DNA from: Streptomyces sp. ISL-94
GTDB lineage: Bacteria > Actinomycetota > Actinomycetes > Streptomycetales > Streptomycetaceae
Assembly (NCBI RefSeq): GCF_018614075.1
Contig: NZ_JAGGOZ010000051.1
Location: 1 to 37,959 of the forward strand
Length of the DNA: 37,959 nucleotides
Direction of reading: 5' to 3'
Part shown: piece after piece, positions 1-8,087 of the stretch
How positions within the stretch are numbered: the stretch's first letter is position 1
Layout of the letters: every line of letters starts with the position of its first letter
Translations under genes and position numbers: made by a program
The notes under the pieces: model-generated
Told to the model about the DNA's origin: nothing
Database searches by the model: none
The model's input: only the letters and a program-made list of their open reading frames with translations

Positions 1-118
1 GGGTGGCGGGGGTGGCGGGGCCGGTCGGGGCGTCGGCCGCGAAGGCGTGGGCGGACGGGAGGGCCAGGACGGTGACGGCCCCGGCTGCGACGGCGGCGGT
101 GCGGATGGTGGCGCGCAT
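1..118 (-). CDS. N-terminus of a secreted protein (partial)
   Basis: Only the first 39 or so codons are inside the window; the rest runs off the left edge. The start ATG at 118 is preceded by a GAGGGG ribosome site about 6 nt upstream. The peptide begins MRATIRTAAVAAGAVTVLAL and continues PSAHAFAADAP. This is a basic N-region, a hydrophobic core and an AHAFA/AD-type signal peptidase I site, followed by a Pro/Thr/Ala-rich stretch. It is therefore very likely exported. The mature domain is not visible and no function can be assigned. A 12-bp perfect palindrome lies about 80 bp upstream. Confidence 0.7.
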   Translation of the reverse strand, partial: MRATIRTAAVAAGAVTVLALPSAHAFAADAPTGPATPAT

Positions 119-196
119 GGATGGTTCCCCTCGGATCGGCGTCGCCTGGTCTCGGTCCGGGCCAATCACCCCTTTGTGGTGGTTTGGCCTGGCGAC

Positions 197-208
197 AACG
201 TCGACGTT
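197..208. promoter_or_regulatory. 12-bp palindrome AACGTCGACGTT, possible operator
   Basis: A perfect 12-bp palindrome lies between the small hypothetical gene and the secreted-protein gene, about 80 bp upstream of the latter's start. Position and symmetry suggest a regulator site for the secreted-protein promoter. No regulator can be named from sequence alone. Confidence 0.35.
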
Positions 209-324
209 ACGAGGGGTATGTGTGCGTCATCCGTCGGCAATGTAACGGTTGTCCGGATACTCTCCCGCGAGAGACATCAAGAGCCCCGGGCGGGACCAAA
301 GTCCCTGGTCACGGACATGCGAAA

Positions 325-350
325 GCCCTCCCGGCCGGAACCGGAAGGGC
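325..350 (-). terminator. Hairpin terminator after the small hypothetical gene
   Basis: Ten-base arms GCCCTCCCGG and CCGGAAGGGC with one mismatch and a 6-nt loop lie 18 nt beyond the stop of the minus-strand gene at 368. There is no clear U-tract, as is common for Streptomyces terminators. Confidence 0.5.
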
Positions 351-367
351 CAATGCGTCGCACGGAA

Positions 368-571
368 TCAGCTCAGGCCTCTGCTGCGTTCGCCGATACG
401 GTCACCCTGTGGAGTGCCGGCCCGCTTGAGGGCCGCCTTCGTATGCGCTCCACCCTTCACCTTGCTCCGTACCGGGCCTTCGAAGCCGTGACCCGGCGCA
501 TGCGGCTGCGGGACCTGCTCCTGCGCCTTGGCAATGGCCGCCTGAACGTCCTGCTTCAGCTCTTTGCCCAT
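368..571 (-). CDS. Small hypothetical protein (67 aa)
   Basis: The ATG at 571 begins MGKELKQDVQAAIAKAQEQV and is preceded by GAAGGAG with an 11-nt spacer. An in-frame GTG at 598 would add nine residues but has no comparable ribosome site. The N-terminal third looks helical and amphipathic; the rest is basic (KVKGGAHTKAALKRAG) without a signal peptide or membrane segment. I do not recognise a family. Third-position GC, a good ribosome site and a hairpin just past the stop support a real gene. It could be a conserved Streptomyces small protein of unknown role. Confidence 0.55.
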   Translation of the reverse strand: MGKELKQDVQAAIAKAQEQVPQPHAPGHGFEGPVRSKVKGGAHTKAALKRAGTPQGDRIGERSRGLS

Positions 572-691
572 CCCGTCGTCAACTCCTTCGGGAAGCACCC
601 AATCGGACTACTGGGATGGTATGCACATATAGGGCTGAACGCACCCGGACCAGTGTGTAACAAATCCGGCCGACCGAGGATCCAGAATGGG

Positions 692-2605
692 TCAGGGCCT
701 GGGCGGAGCAGGGCGCTCCGGCACCCCCAGCGCGGCGTTGACCAACTCCTCCGGGCAGGGCGTACCGCGCGGCAGCTGGTACTTCGCCGCCACCCGGTAC
801 TCCCCCGGCGCCGGCGCCAGCAGCTCCGTCCACACATCGCCCGCCTCGTCCGGAGCCGCCTTGAACAGGCACCCGACCGCGTTCGTGTACTGCTTCGGCA
901 CGGACCCCCGAGCCTTCGAAGCGAAGGACTCCTGCGGCGGCGCCACCGCCTTGCCCGAGCCGTCCACCAGCCCCAGCCACGGCGAGTGCGGGATCCGGAC
1001 CAGCACCCGTCCGGCCCGCTTCACGTCGACGACGAGCTGATCGGCGCCCGCCCGCACCACCGTCGCCGGCCCGGACACCAGGTTCGTCGGCTCGGCGACC
1101 TTGAAGAGCCGCCAGTTCGCGTCGCCCCACACCTGCCGGAGGTACGGGAGCCCCTCGCCGACCAGCCGCGCCTCGGCCTCCCCGCCCGAGTCCGGCTTGT
1201 CCGCGGGCAGCACCACGTAGTGCACGGCCCAGCGCTCCAGCCACTCCCGGTAGCTGTCGGCGGTGAGGCTGTCGTCGTAGAAGAGCGGGTTCCGCTCCAG
1301 GTCGGCCTGCCGGTTCCAGCCGCGCGCGAGGTTGACGTACGAGGGGAAGGCGGAGGACTCGCGGTGGCTGCTGGCCGGGACCACCTCGACCCGGCCGCGG
1401 TCGGCGCCCGCCTTCTGGAGCTGGTCGACGAGCGGGGCCAGCTCGCGGTTCCAGGCGGCCACCGGGGTGGTGCGGACGATGTCCGTGATGCTGTTGGTGG
1501 TGATCCACATGTTCATCCCGGCGAAGGCCAGCAGCAGCGCGTACCAGCGCCGCGAGCGCGGGACCTCGTACGGGAGGGCCGCGAGCAGCACCGCCCCGCC
1601 GAACAGCATGACCAGCCGGGTCACGTTCGAGCCGATCTGGGAGTCGATCGCCCAGGTCAGGAAGGTCCCGAAGGCGTACACGGCGGAGGCGATGCGGACC
1701 GTCTTCCACCGCTTGGGCACCAGGAAGAGGATCGCCAGCGCGAACACGAACGGCAGCCAGGCCGAGCCCAGCTTCATCGGCTGCGTCCCGGAGAAGGGGA
1801 ACAGCCAGGCCGACAGCCCGACCACGGCCACCGGGGCCAGCCCCAGCGCGTACGCACCCGGGCGCCGGCCGCTCAGGAACAGCGCGGCCGCGATCACCCC
1901 GAGGAAGAGCCCGGCCACCGGGCTGGAGGCGGTCGCGAGCCCGGCCAGCGGGGCCGCCGCTGCGGCCTTGGCCCAGCGGCGCTCCGCCCACTTGCGGGGC
2001 CAGCAGAAGACGGCGGCGACGGCGCCGAGCGCGACCACCACGCCGAGGCCGAAGGTGACGCGGCCGGACAGGGCGTTGCACAGCAGCCCGTACACCCCGG
2101 CCAGGGCGGGCCACAGCGGCTCGCGCACGGCGCCGCGGCAGCGGGTGAGGATCAGCGCGAACAGCCCGGCCGAGACGGTGCCCGCGATCATCATCGTGGT
2201 CCGGACGCCGAGCACGTGCATGAGGTACGGGGAGACCACGCTGTACGAGACGGGGTGCATGCCCCCGTACCAGGCGAGGTTGTACGCCGAGTCGGGATGG
2301 CGGCCCACGAACTCGGCCCAGGCGTCCTGCGCGGCGAGGTCGCCGCCGCTGTTGGCGAAGCTGAAGAACCAGGCGACGTGCAGCGCCCCCGCGAGGAGGG
2401 TGGCGACGGCGACGGGGTGGCGGCGGAGCCGGTCGAGGCCGCGACGCACCATGCCGCGGGCGGCGGCGTCCGCGGCGGAACCGGCGGCGGAACCGGCGGC
2501 CGAATCGTCCGCCGGGTCGGACGCGGAGTCTGGCGCGGCATCGGAGCCGGGAGCCGGCGGGGCGCCGCCCGGCCGGGGTCGGTCCTGCTGCTCAGCGGTG
2601 GTCAC
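692..2605 (-). CDS. Large multi-pass membrane protein, GT-C/MFS-like
   Basis: About 637 residues. I chose GTG at 2605 because GGGGAG lies 7 nt before it; an in-frame GTG at 2623 lacks such a site. The first ~60 residues are Ala/Pro/Asp-rich and disordered. The middle holds roughly ten hydrophobic segments, beginning with VAVATLLAGALHVAWFFSF. The first large loop, with an AWYGGMHPVSYSVVSPYLMH stretch, is placed like the catalytic loop of GT-C glycosyltransferases. The last ~220 residues, after the segment starting near YALLLAFAGMNMWITT, are mostly soluble and probably extracytoplasmic. Automatic pipelines often call such proteins MFS transporters, but the fold looks closer to a polyprenyl-sugar glycosyltransferase; this is inference. 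It follows the carboxypeptidase on the same strand, separated by a hairpin, so a cell-envelope role is plausible. Confidence 0.75.
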   Translation of the reverse strand: MTTAEQQDRPRPGGAPPAPGSDAAPDSASDPADDSAAGSAAGSAADAAARGMVRRGLDRLRRHPVAVATLLAGALHVAWFFSFANSGGDLAAQDAWAEFVGRHPDSAYNLAWYGGMHPVSYSVVSPYLMHVLGVRTTMMIAGTVSAGLFALILTRCRGAVREPLWPALAGVYGLLCNALSGRVTFGLGVVVALGAVAAVFCWPRKWAERRWAKAAAAAPLAGLATASSPVAGLFLGVIAAALFLSGRRPGAYALGLAPVAVVGLSAWLFPFSGTQPMKLGSAWLPFVFALAILFLVPKRWKTVRIASAVYAFGTFLTWAIDSQIGSNVTRLVMLFGGAVLLAALPYEVPRSRRWYALLLAFAGMNMWITTNSITDIVRTTPVAAWNRELAPLVDQLQKAGADRGRVEVVPASSHRESSAFPSYVNLARGWNRQADLERNPLFYDDSLTADSYREWLERWAVHYVVLPADKPDSGGEAEARLVGEGLPYLRQVWGDANWRLFKVAEPTNLVSGPATVVRAGADQLVVDVKRAGRVLVRIPHSPWLGLVDGSGKAVAPPQESFASKARGSVPKQYTNAVGCLFKAAPDEAGDVWTELLAPAPGEYRVAAKYQLPRGTPCPEELVNAALGVPERPAPPRP

Positions 2606-2653
2606 GGCCGCACTCCCCAACACCTCGGTCCATTAAGGTCCCGCTCCCAAGAC

Positions 2654-2685
2654 GCGTCCCGGCGCCCCGAGGTTGCCCGGGACGC
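2654..2685 (-). terminator. Hairpin between carboxypeptidase and membrane-protein genes
   Basis: Perfect 9-bp arms GCGTCCCGG and CCGGGACGC enclose a 14-nt loop, 24 nt past the carboxypeptidase stop. It probably terminates or attenuates readthrough into the downstream membrane-protein gene. Confidence 0.6.
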
Positions 2686-2708
2686 CGGATCCACGCTCCC
2701 ACCTGCCG

Positions 2709-5700
2709 TCAGCCGACGCGCGTCAGCTTGCTGCCGATACCCGGCGCGGCGAGGTCGCTCTGCAGTGCCACCGGCACCTTCACCTGGCTGGCGCCTTCAC
2801 CCACGGTGAGCATGCCGATCTCGGTGCCGGCCTTGGCGGTCTGCGGGAGCTTGCCGCCGCCGTCGCCGAGCTTCACGTTCACGGTGAGCGTGGCCCAGCC
2901 GATCGCCTGCACGTCGGCGGTGGCGACGACCGGCGTCCGGCCGCCGAGCCCGTCGTCCACGTAGCCCACGACATCACCCTTCTTCACGACGGGCGCGCCT
3001 TCGAGGGCCTTCTGGGTGCCGATCAGGAGCTGCTTGCTCGCGGCGAGCACACTGTCGATGATCGGCGGCTTGTGCTGGCCGAGGACGGCTCCGACGATCA
3101 GCTGGTTGGTGTTGCCGATCCTCTTCTGGGCGGCGAAGAGGAGGTTTCCGCCGGCCTTCGTCGTCGTACCGGTCTTGATGCCGAGCGAGTCGTTGAACGG
3201 GACCAGGCCGTTCCAGTTCCGCCACTTCTTGCCCGACGGATCGATCCATTCCGGCTTCTTGGTGATTTCGAGCAGCGTTTCCATCTCGACCAGCTTCAGG
3301 CCCAGCTTCACCTGGTCCTCGGCGGTGCTGACGGTGGTCGCGTCCAGGCCCGAGGGGTCGGTGTAGGTGGTGTTGCCCATGCCGAGTTCCTTGGCGGTGT
3401 CGTTCATCTTCTTGACGAACGCCTCCTGGGAACCGGAGTCCCAGCGCGCGAGCAGCCGCGCGATGTTGTTGGCCGACGGGATCATGAGGGCGGCGATCGC
3501 GTCGTACTCCGAGATCTTGTCGCCCTCCTTGACCGTGTCGAGGGTGGATTCGTTGTCGGTCGAGTTGTTCTTCTTGCCCTCGGCCTCGGCCGTCTTGTCG
3601 ACGTCGATCATCGCGCCCTGCTCACCCTTCTTGACGGGGTGGTCGCGCAGGATGATGTACGCCGTCATCGACTTGGTGACGCTCGCGATCGGGACCGGCT
3701 TCTGCTCGCCGGACTGGCCGAGCGTGCCGAGGCCGGCGGCGGCCATGTAGGCCTGGCCGTCGGTGGGCCAGGGCAGATCCGGCTTGGAGCCGCCGAAGGT
3801 GTACGAGGACTTCGCGGTCATCACGAGCTGAGGCTGGGGCAGGGGGCGCACCAGCTGCACGACGGCGAGGATGATCGCCAGGAGCACGACGAGCGGGAAG
3901 TAGATCTTGAACCGCCGGATGGCGGTACGCAGCGGGCTCGGCGGCGGGGGCGGGTTGTTGGTGAGGTCCGCCAGCATGTCGAGCGGCGGCTTGGGCGGCA
4001 GCGGCTGCTGGGTGGTCCGCTCGACCCGCTCCGCGGAGGACGGCGTGGGGGCCGGGGCGGGCGCCGGCGGCTTCACCGCCTGCCCCGGCTCGTCGGTCCG
4101 CAGCGGTACGAAGGTACTGGCCTTGGGAGTACTGGCCTTGGGGGTACTGGCCTTGGGCTGGACGGCCCGGAAGGCGGCGGTCCGCTCGGAGTCGGCGGAC
4201 TCCACGTCCGCGGAAGCGGAATCCGTCTTCGGCAGCCGGAACACCCCGGTCCGCTCGCGCTCGGCGGGCTCCCGGACGGCGTCCGCCGACGCGCCGGCGG
4301 AACCGGAACCCGGCTTGACGGCCCGGAACACGGCAGTTCGCTCCGAGTCGCCGGCCTCGGGGGCCTTCGGTGCCTCGGGGGCTTTGGCGGATGAGGCCGG
4401 AGCGGGCGGCTTCACGGCCCGGAACACGGCGGTGCGCTCCGAGTCGGCCGACTCGACGGCGGAACCGTCGGGCTTGGCCTCAGCCTCCGGCTTGCCGGCG
4501 GGCTTCACCGCGCGGAACACCGCGGTGCGCTCGGAGTCTGCCGACTCCGAAACGGAATCGGCCTCGGCGGCCGGCGCGGGAGCCGCGGGGGTGGGCTTCA
4601 CGGCCCGGAACACGGCGGTGCGCTCAGAGTCGGCGGCCTCAGAACCGGAGCCCTCGGCGGCCGCGGCCGCAGCGGAAGCGGAACCCTTCGCGGCACGGAA
4701 CGCGGTGGGGCGCTCCGAGACGACGGGTTCCTTGGCCGGGGCATCCGACGCAGGAACCGAATCCTTGCCGGCACGGAACACGGCAGTGCGCTCCGAAGTG
4801 GCGGGCTCGTCAACCACGGAGTCCGACGCAGAAGCGGAACCCTTCCCGGCACCCAACCCGGTGGGGCGCTCCGAGACGACGGGTTCCTTGGCCGGGGCAT
4901 CCGACGCAGGAACCGAATCCTTGCCGGCACGGAAGGCGGTGGTGCGCTCGCTGTCGGCGGGTGCGGCCGCCGGGCCGGTGGAAGCGGAATCCGAAGTCGC
5001 AGGTTCGGCGGCCGACTCCACCCGTCCGGAGGACCCGGCGCGGTCGGGGCCGGCCTTGGGCGCCGTCGTCTCGCCACCCGATGCAGAGTCCGCTGCGCGC
5101 TCGGAGTCAGAGTCAGAGTCAGAGCCGGACCCGTCGGCCGTGGCGACCCACGCCGCCACCGCATCCCGCAGCGGATCCCGCTTCCCGCCATCCGCAGCGG
5201 CAGCGTCGCCCACACCGGTATCGGCAGCGCCATCGACACCGTCAGCCGCACCGGCATCGGCATCGCCACGCGCAACGGCGCCGTCAGCCGTACCGGCGTC
5301 GGCGCCAGCCGTCGCACGAGGAGCGGTAGCGGCACCGGCACCGCCATCCGCACCGGCATCGCCACGCGCAGCGCCATTGGCATCGCCACGCGCAGCGGCA
5401 TCCGCACCGGCAGCGCCATCGGCACCGTCAGCCGTACCGGCATCCGCACCGGCACCGGCCGTCGCACGAGCACCGGAACCGCCATCCGCACCATCCGCCA
5501 CACCGGCATCGGCATCGCCACGCGCAACGGCACTGGCACTGGCACTGGCACTGGCACTGGCACCGGCAGCGCCACCGGCACCGGCCGTCGCACGAGCACC
5601 GGAACCGGTAACGGCGCCGGCGTCGCCATCCGCAGCGCGATCGCCATCGCCACCCACACCGGCAGCCACAGCGGCAGCGCCACCGGCAGCGCGATCGCCC

Positions 5701-5840
5701 TCGGCCTTCGGGTCCCTCGGCCGGAACACCGACAGCCTCGGGTCGCGCCCCTCGGAGGACTCCGCAGCCCCCGGCGCTCCTTCATCTACCGACTTGTCGG
5801 GGGACTCGCCCGCCACCAGTTCCTCCTCCATCGTCGCCAC
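2709..5840 (-). CDS. D-alanyl-D-alanine carboxypeptidase with long repetitive cytoplasmic tail
   Basis: A 1043-residue class A low-molecular-weight penicillin-binding protein (peptidase S11). It trims the terminal D-Ala of peptidoglycan stem peptides outside the membrane. Catalytic motifs are present: SVTK near residue 720 (SxxK), SAN near 789 and KTG near 889. A C-terminal beta domain follows. One membrane segment (IYFPLVVLLAIILAVVQLV, about 646-664) precedes the catalytic domain, so the first ~640 residues should be cytoplasmic. That tail is Ala/Asp/Ser/Gly-rich and carries about ten degenerate copies of the motif SERTAVFRAVKP between about residues 300 and 590. Ordinary homologues are about 400 residues long. 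The start is GTG at 5840; an ATG three codons later is an alternative, and no strong ribosome site is seen for either. It is divergent from the GPP34 gene. The catalytic assignment is firm; the role of the tail is unknown. Confidence 0.93.
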   Translation of the reverse strand: MATMEEELVAGESPDKSVDEGAPGAAESSEGRDPRLSVFRPRDPKAEGDRAAGGAAAVAAGVGGDGDRAADGDAGAVTGSGARATAGAGGAAGASASASASASAVARGDADAGVADGADGGSGARATAGAGADAGTADGADGAAGADAAARGDANGAARGDAGADGGAGAATAPRATAGADAGTADGAVARGDADAGAADGVDGAADTGVGDAAAADGGKRDPLRDAVAAWVATADGSGSDSDSDSERAADSASGGETTAPKAGPDRAGSSGRVESAAEPATSDSASTGPAAAPADSERTTAFRAGKDSVPASDAPAKEPVVSERPTGLGAGKGSASASDSVVDEPATSERTAVFRAGKDSVPASDAPAKEPVVSERPTAFRAAKGSASAAAAAAEGSGSEAADSERTAVFRAVKPTPAAPAPAAEADSVSESADSERTAVFRAVKPAGKPEAEAKPDGSAVESADSERTAVFRAVKPPAPASSAKAPEAPKAPEAGDSERTAVFRAVKPGSGSAGASADAVREPAERERTGVFRLPKTDSASADVESADSERTAAFRAVQPKASTPKASTPKASTFVPLRTDEPGQAVKPPAPAPAPTPSSAERVERTTQQPLPPKPPLDMLADLTNNPPPPPSPLRTAIRRFKIYFPLVVLLAIILAVVQLVRPLPQPQLVMTAKSSYTFGGSKPDLPWPTDGQAYMAAAGLGTLGQSGEQKPVPIASVTKSMTAYIILRDHPVKKGEQGAMIDVDKTAEAEGKKNNSTDNESTLDTVKEGDKISEYDAIAALMIPSANNIARLLARWDSGSQEAFVKKMNDTAKELGMGNTTYTDPSGLDATTVSTAEDQVKLGLKLVEMETLLEITKKPEWIDPSGKKWRNWNGLVPFNDSLGIKTGTTTKAGGNLLFAAQKRIGNTNQLIVGAVLGQHKPPIIDSVLAASKQLLIGTQKALEGAPVVKKGDVVGYVDDGLGGRTPVVATADVQAIGWATLTVNVKLGDGGGKLPQTAKAGTEIGMLTVGEGASQVKVPVALQSDLAAPGIGSKLTRVG
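4114..4158. repeat. Three 15-bp tandem repeats inside the carboxypeptidase gene
   Basis: Three near-identical units GTACTGGCCTTGGG(A/G/C) follow head to tail. On the coding strand they give PKAST repeated three times in the disordered tail, just before the membrane segment. They look like a recent slippage expansion and could vary between strains. Confidence 0.9.
5529..5564. repeat. Hexanucleotide repeat (GGCACT)5 plus GGCACC in the carboxypeptidase tail
   Basis: Five perfect GGCACT units and one variant unit encode an Ala/Ser dipeptide run (SASASA) near residue 100 of the tail. The number of units is likely polymorphic. The frame is kept because the unit is six bases. Confidence 0.9.
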
Positions 5841-5871
5841 GCCCGGCTGTCCGAATGTCTAACAGTGTCCC

Positions 5872-5900
5872 GTCTAGGGGGCATCGCCCCCGTGCTAGAC
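5872..5900. promoter_or_regulatory. Inverted repeat GTCTAG...CTAGAC between divergent genes
   Basis: Arms GTCTAG (5872-5877) and CTAGAC (5895-5900) enclose a second GC-rich pairing. The element sits in the 163-bp divergent spacer, 31 bp upstream of the carboxypeptidase start and about 100 bp upstream of the GPP34 gene. It could be an operator shared by both promoters or a 5'-leader hairpin. The regulator is unknown. Confidence 0.45.
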
Positions 5901-6003
5901 GAGAACGACATAGCTGCGGGTTCCCCCACAAAGCGGCCACGCGCTCTCGACAGATGAATGTGAGAGGCGTCACCCTGTCACTCATCCACGCGGGGAGGCA
6001 TGG

Positions 6004-6741
6004 ATGGGCAGGAGCCGCAGAACAATTCCGGAGGAGCTTCTGCTGCTCGCCTTGGACCCGGCCACGGGTACCACGGCGCAGCCGCAGTCGCTCGACCTCG
6101 GCCTGGCCGGGGCACAGCTAGTGGAGCTGGCTCTGGCAGGACGGATAGCCCCTGACGGGGATCGTATCGCCGTGGTGATGCCACGGCCGACAGGAGATCC
6201 GACTCTGGACTCCGCACTGGAACTGCTGCGCAGGCGCGGCAGCCCGGTACGGGCCGTCCACTGGATCGGCGGACCCCGCCTGGGGCTCCGCCAGATTTAC
6301 CTCGCTCATCTGGAGCGTTGCGGCATGGTCCATGCCGTCGCGGGACAGATGTGCGGGGTGTTGCCGACAACTCGCTACCAGGCGACGGACACGACGATCA
6401 GCCGGGAGATCCGTGCCCGGCTCGACAGCGCGATCCGCACCGGCGTACCGCCGGACCCGCGGACCGCGGCGCTCGCCGCACTGGCCCACGCGGTCGGACT
6501 CGGCAAGCACCTGTACCCCGGCAACGAGGGGCGGTCGTCCAGATCCCGGCTGCGGGACCTGATCCGGCACGACCCGATGGGCGGACTCGTGGCGCACGCC
6601 GTGATGGACGTCCAGAACGGTGTGGCCGTACAGCCGCGCCGTGACCGCGCTCCGGCACCGCCGGCCGCCCGGGCCACGGCCGGAAGCGTCCCGCTGCAGC
6701 CGCGCCGGACCGGTGCGATGGCCCGCGCGGCCGCGCACTGA
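6004..6741 (+). CDS. GPP34 (GOLPH3/VPS74-like) family protein
   Basis: A 245-residue protein. The N-terminal SRRTIPEELLLLALDPATG matches the opening of the GOLPH3/VPS74 family, in which a helical bundle binds phosphoinositide in eukaryotes. Streptomyces has several members, annotated GPP34 family phosphoprotein, whose cellular role is not settled. Next come LGLAGAQLVELALAGRI, typical of the conserved helices, and a Pro/Ala/Arg-rich tail from about residue 215. No signal peptide or membrane segment is seen. The ATG at 6004 has GGGAGG 5 nt upstream; the ATG at 6000 is out of frame. It is transcribed away from the carboxypeptidase and towards the XRE regulator, with a strong hairpin after it. 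Family assignment is confident; function is unknown. Confidence 0.85.
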   Translation: MGRSRRTIPEELLLLALDPATGTTAQPQSLDLGLAGAQLVELALAGRIAPDGDRIAVVMPRPTGDPTLDSALELLRRRGSPVRAVHWIGGPRLGLRQIYLAHLERCGMVHAVAGQMCGVLPTTRYQATDTTISREIRARLDSAIRTGVPPDPRTAALAALAHAVGLGKHLYPGNEGRSSRSRLRDLIRHDPMGGLVAHAVMDVQNGVAVQPRRDRAPAPPAARATAGSVPLQPRRTGAMARAAAH

Positions 6742-6833
6742 TCCACGCGACCCACCCGCTCCACCCGAGTCACCCGATTCACCTGCTCCATCGCAACGCC
6801 AACGCACCGCCAACGCACCGCCAACGCACCGCC
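6739..6833. repeat. Two adjacent short tandem arrays (9 bp and 11 bp units)
   Basis: Six degenerate 9-bp units of the type CGNNYCACC run from 6739 (the GPP34 stop codon) to 6792. They are followed by three perfect copies of AACGCACCGCC at 6801-6833. Both arrays are in the leader between the GPP34 gene and the XRE regulator. They are not obviously coding in either strand. Confidence 0.8.
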
Positions 6834-6840
6834 GGCGCGC

Positions 6841-6877
6841 GGGGTTGGCGAGGCCGGTTCCCCGGCCCCGCCGCCCC
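6841..6877 (+). terminator. Strong hairpin plus T-run after the GPP34 gene
   Basis: The stem is GGGG, GGCG and GGCCGG paired with CCGGCC, CGCC and CCCC around a TTCC loop, with small bulges. A GTCTGTTTTTCCC stretch follows about 7 nt later. This is a good rho-independent terminator that would insulate the downstream regulator gene. Confidence 0.75.
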
Positions 6878-6988
6878 GCGCGTCTGTTTTTCCCAGCCGT
6901 TCCCCAGCGCCGCCGGGCGCTTCGGTGGCAGTCTGCTCAACATCAGACACGCAGAGAGACAGCAACAGAAGGCGGAGGTGCCGTTCAC

Positions 6989-7873
6989 GTGGCGTCCAAT
7001 GTCAATCCCACCGTCCGACGCCGCCGACTGGGCATGGAGTTGCGCAAGCTCCGCGAAGACAAGGGCATGACGGCCGAGCAGGTCGCCGAACGCCTCCTCG
7101 TCTCCCAGTCCAAGATCAGCCGACTGGAGAACGGTCGCCGCTCCATCAGCCAGCGCGACGTCCGCGACCTGTGCGAGGTGTACGAGGTGGAGGATCCCCG
7201 GCTCGTGGACTCGCTCATGCAGATGGCGAAGGACTCCCGCCAGCAGGGCTGGTGGCACGCCTTCGGCGACATCCCGTACAGCGTCTACATCGGCCTCGAG
7301 ACGGACGCCGCCAGCCTGCGTACGTACGAGCCCCTCGTGATCCCGGGACTGCTCCAGACCACGGAGTACGCCCAGTCCCTCGTCCGCGGCGCCTGGCCGG
7401 AGACCGCCCCGGTCGACGTGGAGAAACGCGTCCAGGTGCGGATGCACCGGCAGAAGCGGCTCTCCGCGACGGACAACAACAATCCGGAGCTCGGGCCGCT
7501 GCGCCTGTGGGCCGTCATCGACGAGGCCGCGCTGCGCCGGGAGGTGGGCGATGCCGAATTGATGATCCGGCAGCTCGAGTACTTGATAGAGCAGTCGCAG
7601 CAGCCGCACGTCACGGTGCAGGTGATGCCCTTCTCGCTGGGCGCGCATCCGGGCGTCAACGGCCAATACGCCATCCTGGAATTCCCGGACGCGTCGGACT
7701 CGACCGTGGTCTACATCGAGGGCGTGACGAGCGACCTGTACCTGGAGAAGGCCAACGACGTGCAGAAGTACAGCGTGATGTACGAGCACTTGCGCGCCCA
7801 GGCCCTCAATGTCGACCAGACACAGCAGTTCATCTCCGGAATCATCGGCCAATATGCGGGCAAGGTGAAATGA
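6989..7873 (+). CDS. scr1: XRE-family regulator with DUF5753 (Scr1-like)
   Basis: A 294-residue DNA-binding regulator. An XRE helix-turn-helix occupies about residues 10-65 (MELRKLREDKGMTAEQVAER then VSQSKISRLENGRRSIS). It is followed by the DUF5753 effector domain, with YEPLVIPGLLQTTEYAQSLV and the conserved HVTVQVMPF stretch. The start GTG at 6989 has GGCGGAGG about 9 nt upstream; the long open frame before it is non-coding. The next gene encodes a DUF397 protein, and XRE/DUF397 pairs are a characteristic actinomycete regulatory unit. Gene order next to the carboxypeptidase and GPP34 genes resembles the S. coelicolor SCO4441/SCO4442 (Scr1/Scr2) locus, which is linked to antibiotic production and development. 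Family assignment is firm. The symbol is by recall of synteny and is moderately certain. Confidence 0.9.
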   Translation: MASNVNPTVRRRRLGMELRKLREDKGMTAEQVAERLLVSQSKISRLENGRRSISQRDVRDLCEVYEVEDPRLVDSLMQMAKDSRQQGWWHAFGDIPYSVYIGLETDAASLRTYEPLVIPGLLQTTEYAQSLVRGAWPETAPVDVEKRVQVRMHRQKRLSATDNNNPELGPLRLWAVIDEAALRREVGDAELMIRQLEYLIEQSQQPHVTVQVMPFSLGAHPGVNGQYAILEFPDASDSTVVYIEGVTSDLYLEKANDVQKYSVMYEHLRAQALNVDQTQQFISGIIGQYAGKVK

Positions 7874-7981
7874 ATCCGCAGAAAACCGGGGAGTTCACCC
7901 GGGGCGTGGCAGGCCGGGGCGGCACGGTACACCGTCACTACCCGGCCGCAGAAGGCCTGAATGGAATATGCCACTCGGTCG

Positions 7982-8000
7982 GGTGAACGATCCCTTCACC
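7982..8000. promoter_or_regulatory. Inverted repeat GGTGAA-N7-TTCACC upstream of the DUF397 gene
   Basis: Perfect 6-bp arms separated by 7 bp lie 88 bp before the DUF397 start, in a 214-bp spacer that separates it from the XRE gene. The spacing fits a helix-turn-helix dimer site. The neighbouring XRE protein is the obvious candidate to bind it; this is inference. Confidence 0.45.
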
Positions 8001-8087
8001 TATCAGGAGCTGCGGGTAGCGTCGATCACGTCAGCCGGAGAAGTGGCCGACACACCAACGGAACTACTCGCTGAACCGGAGAGAAAC

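Noticed and set aside
47..2809. 920-residue plus-strand open frame
   Set aside because: It is antisense to the membrane-protein gene, is full of Arg/Gly/Pro/His typical of antisense GC-rich frames and shows no domain.
3907..5862. 651-residue plus-strand open frame
   Set aside because: Mirror of the low-complexity carboxypeptidase tail; its repeats are the reverse complement of the coding repeats.
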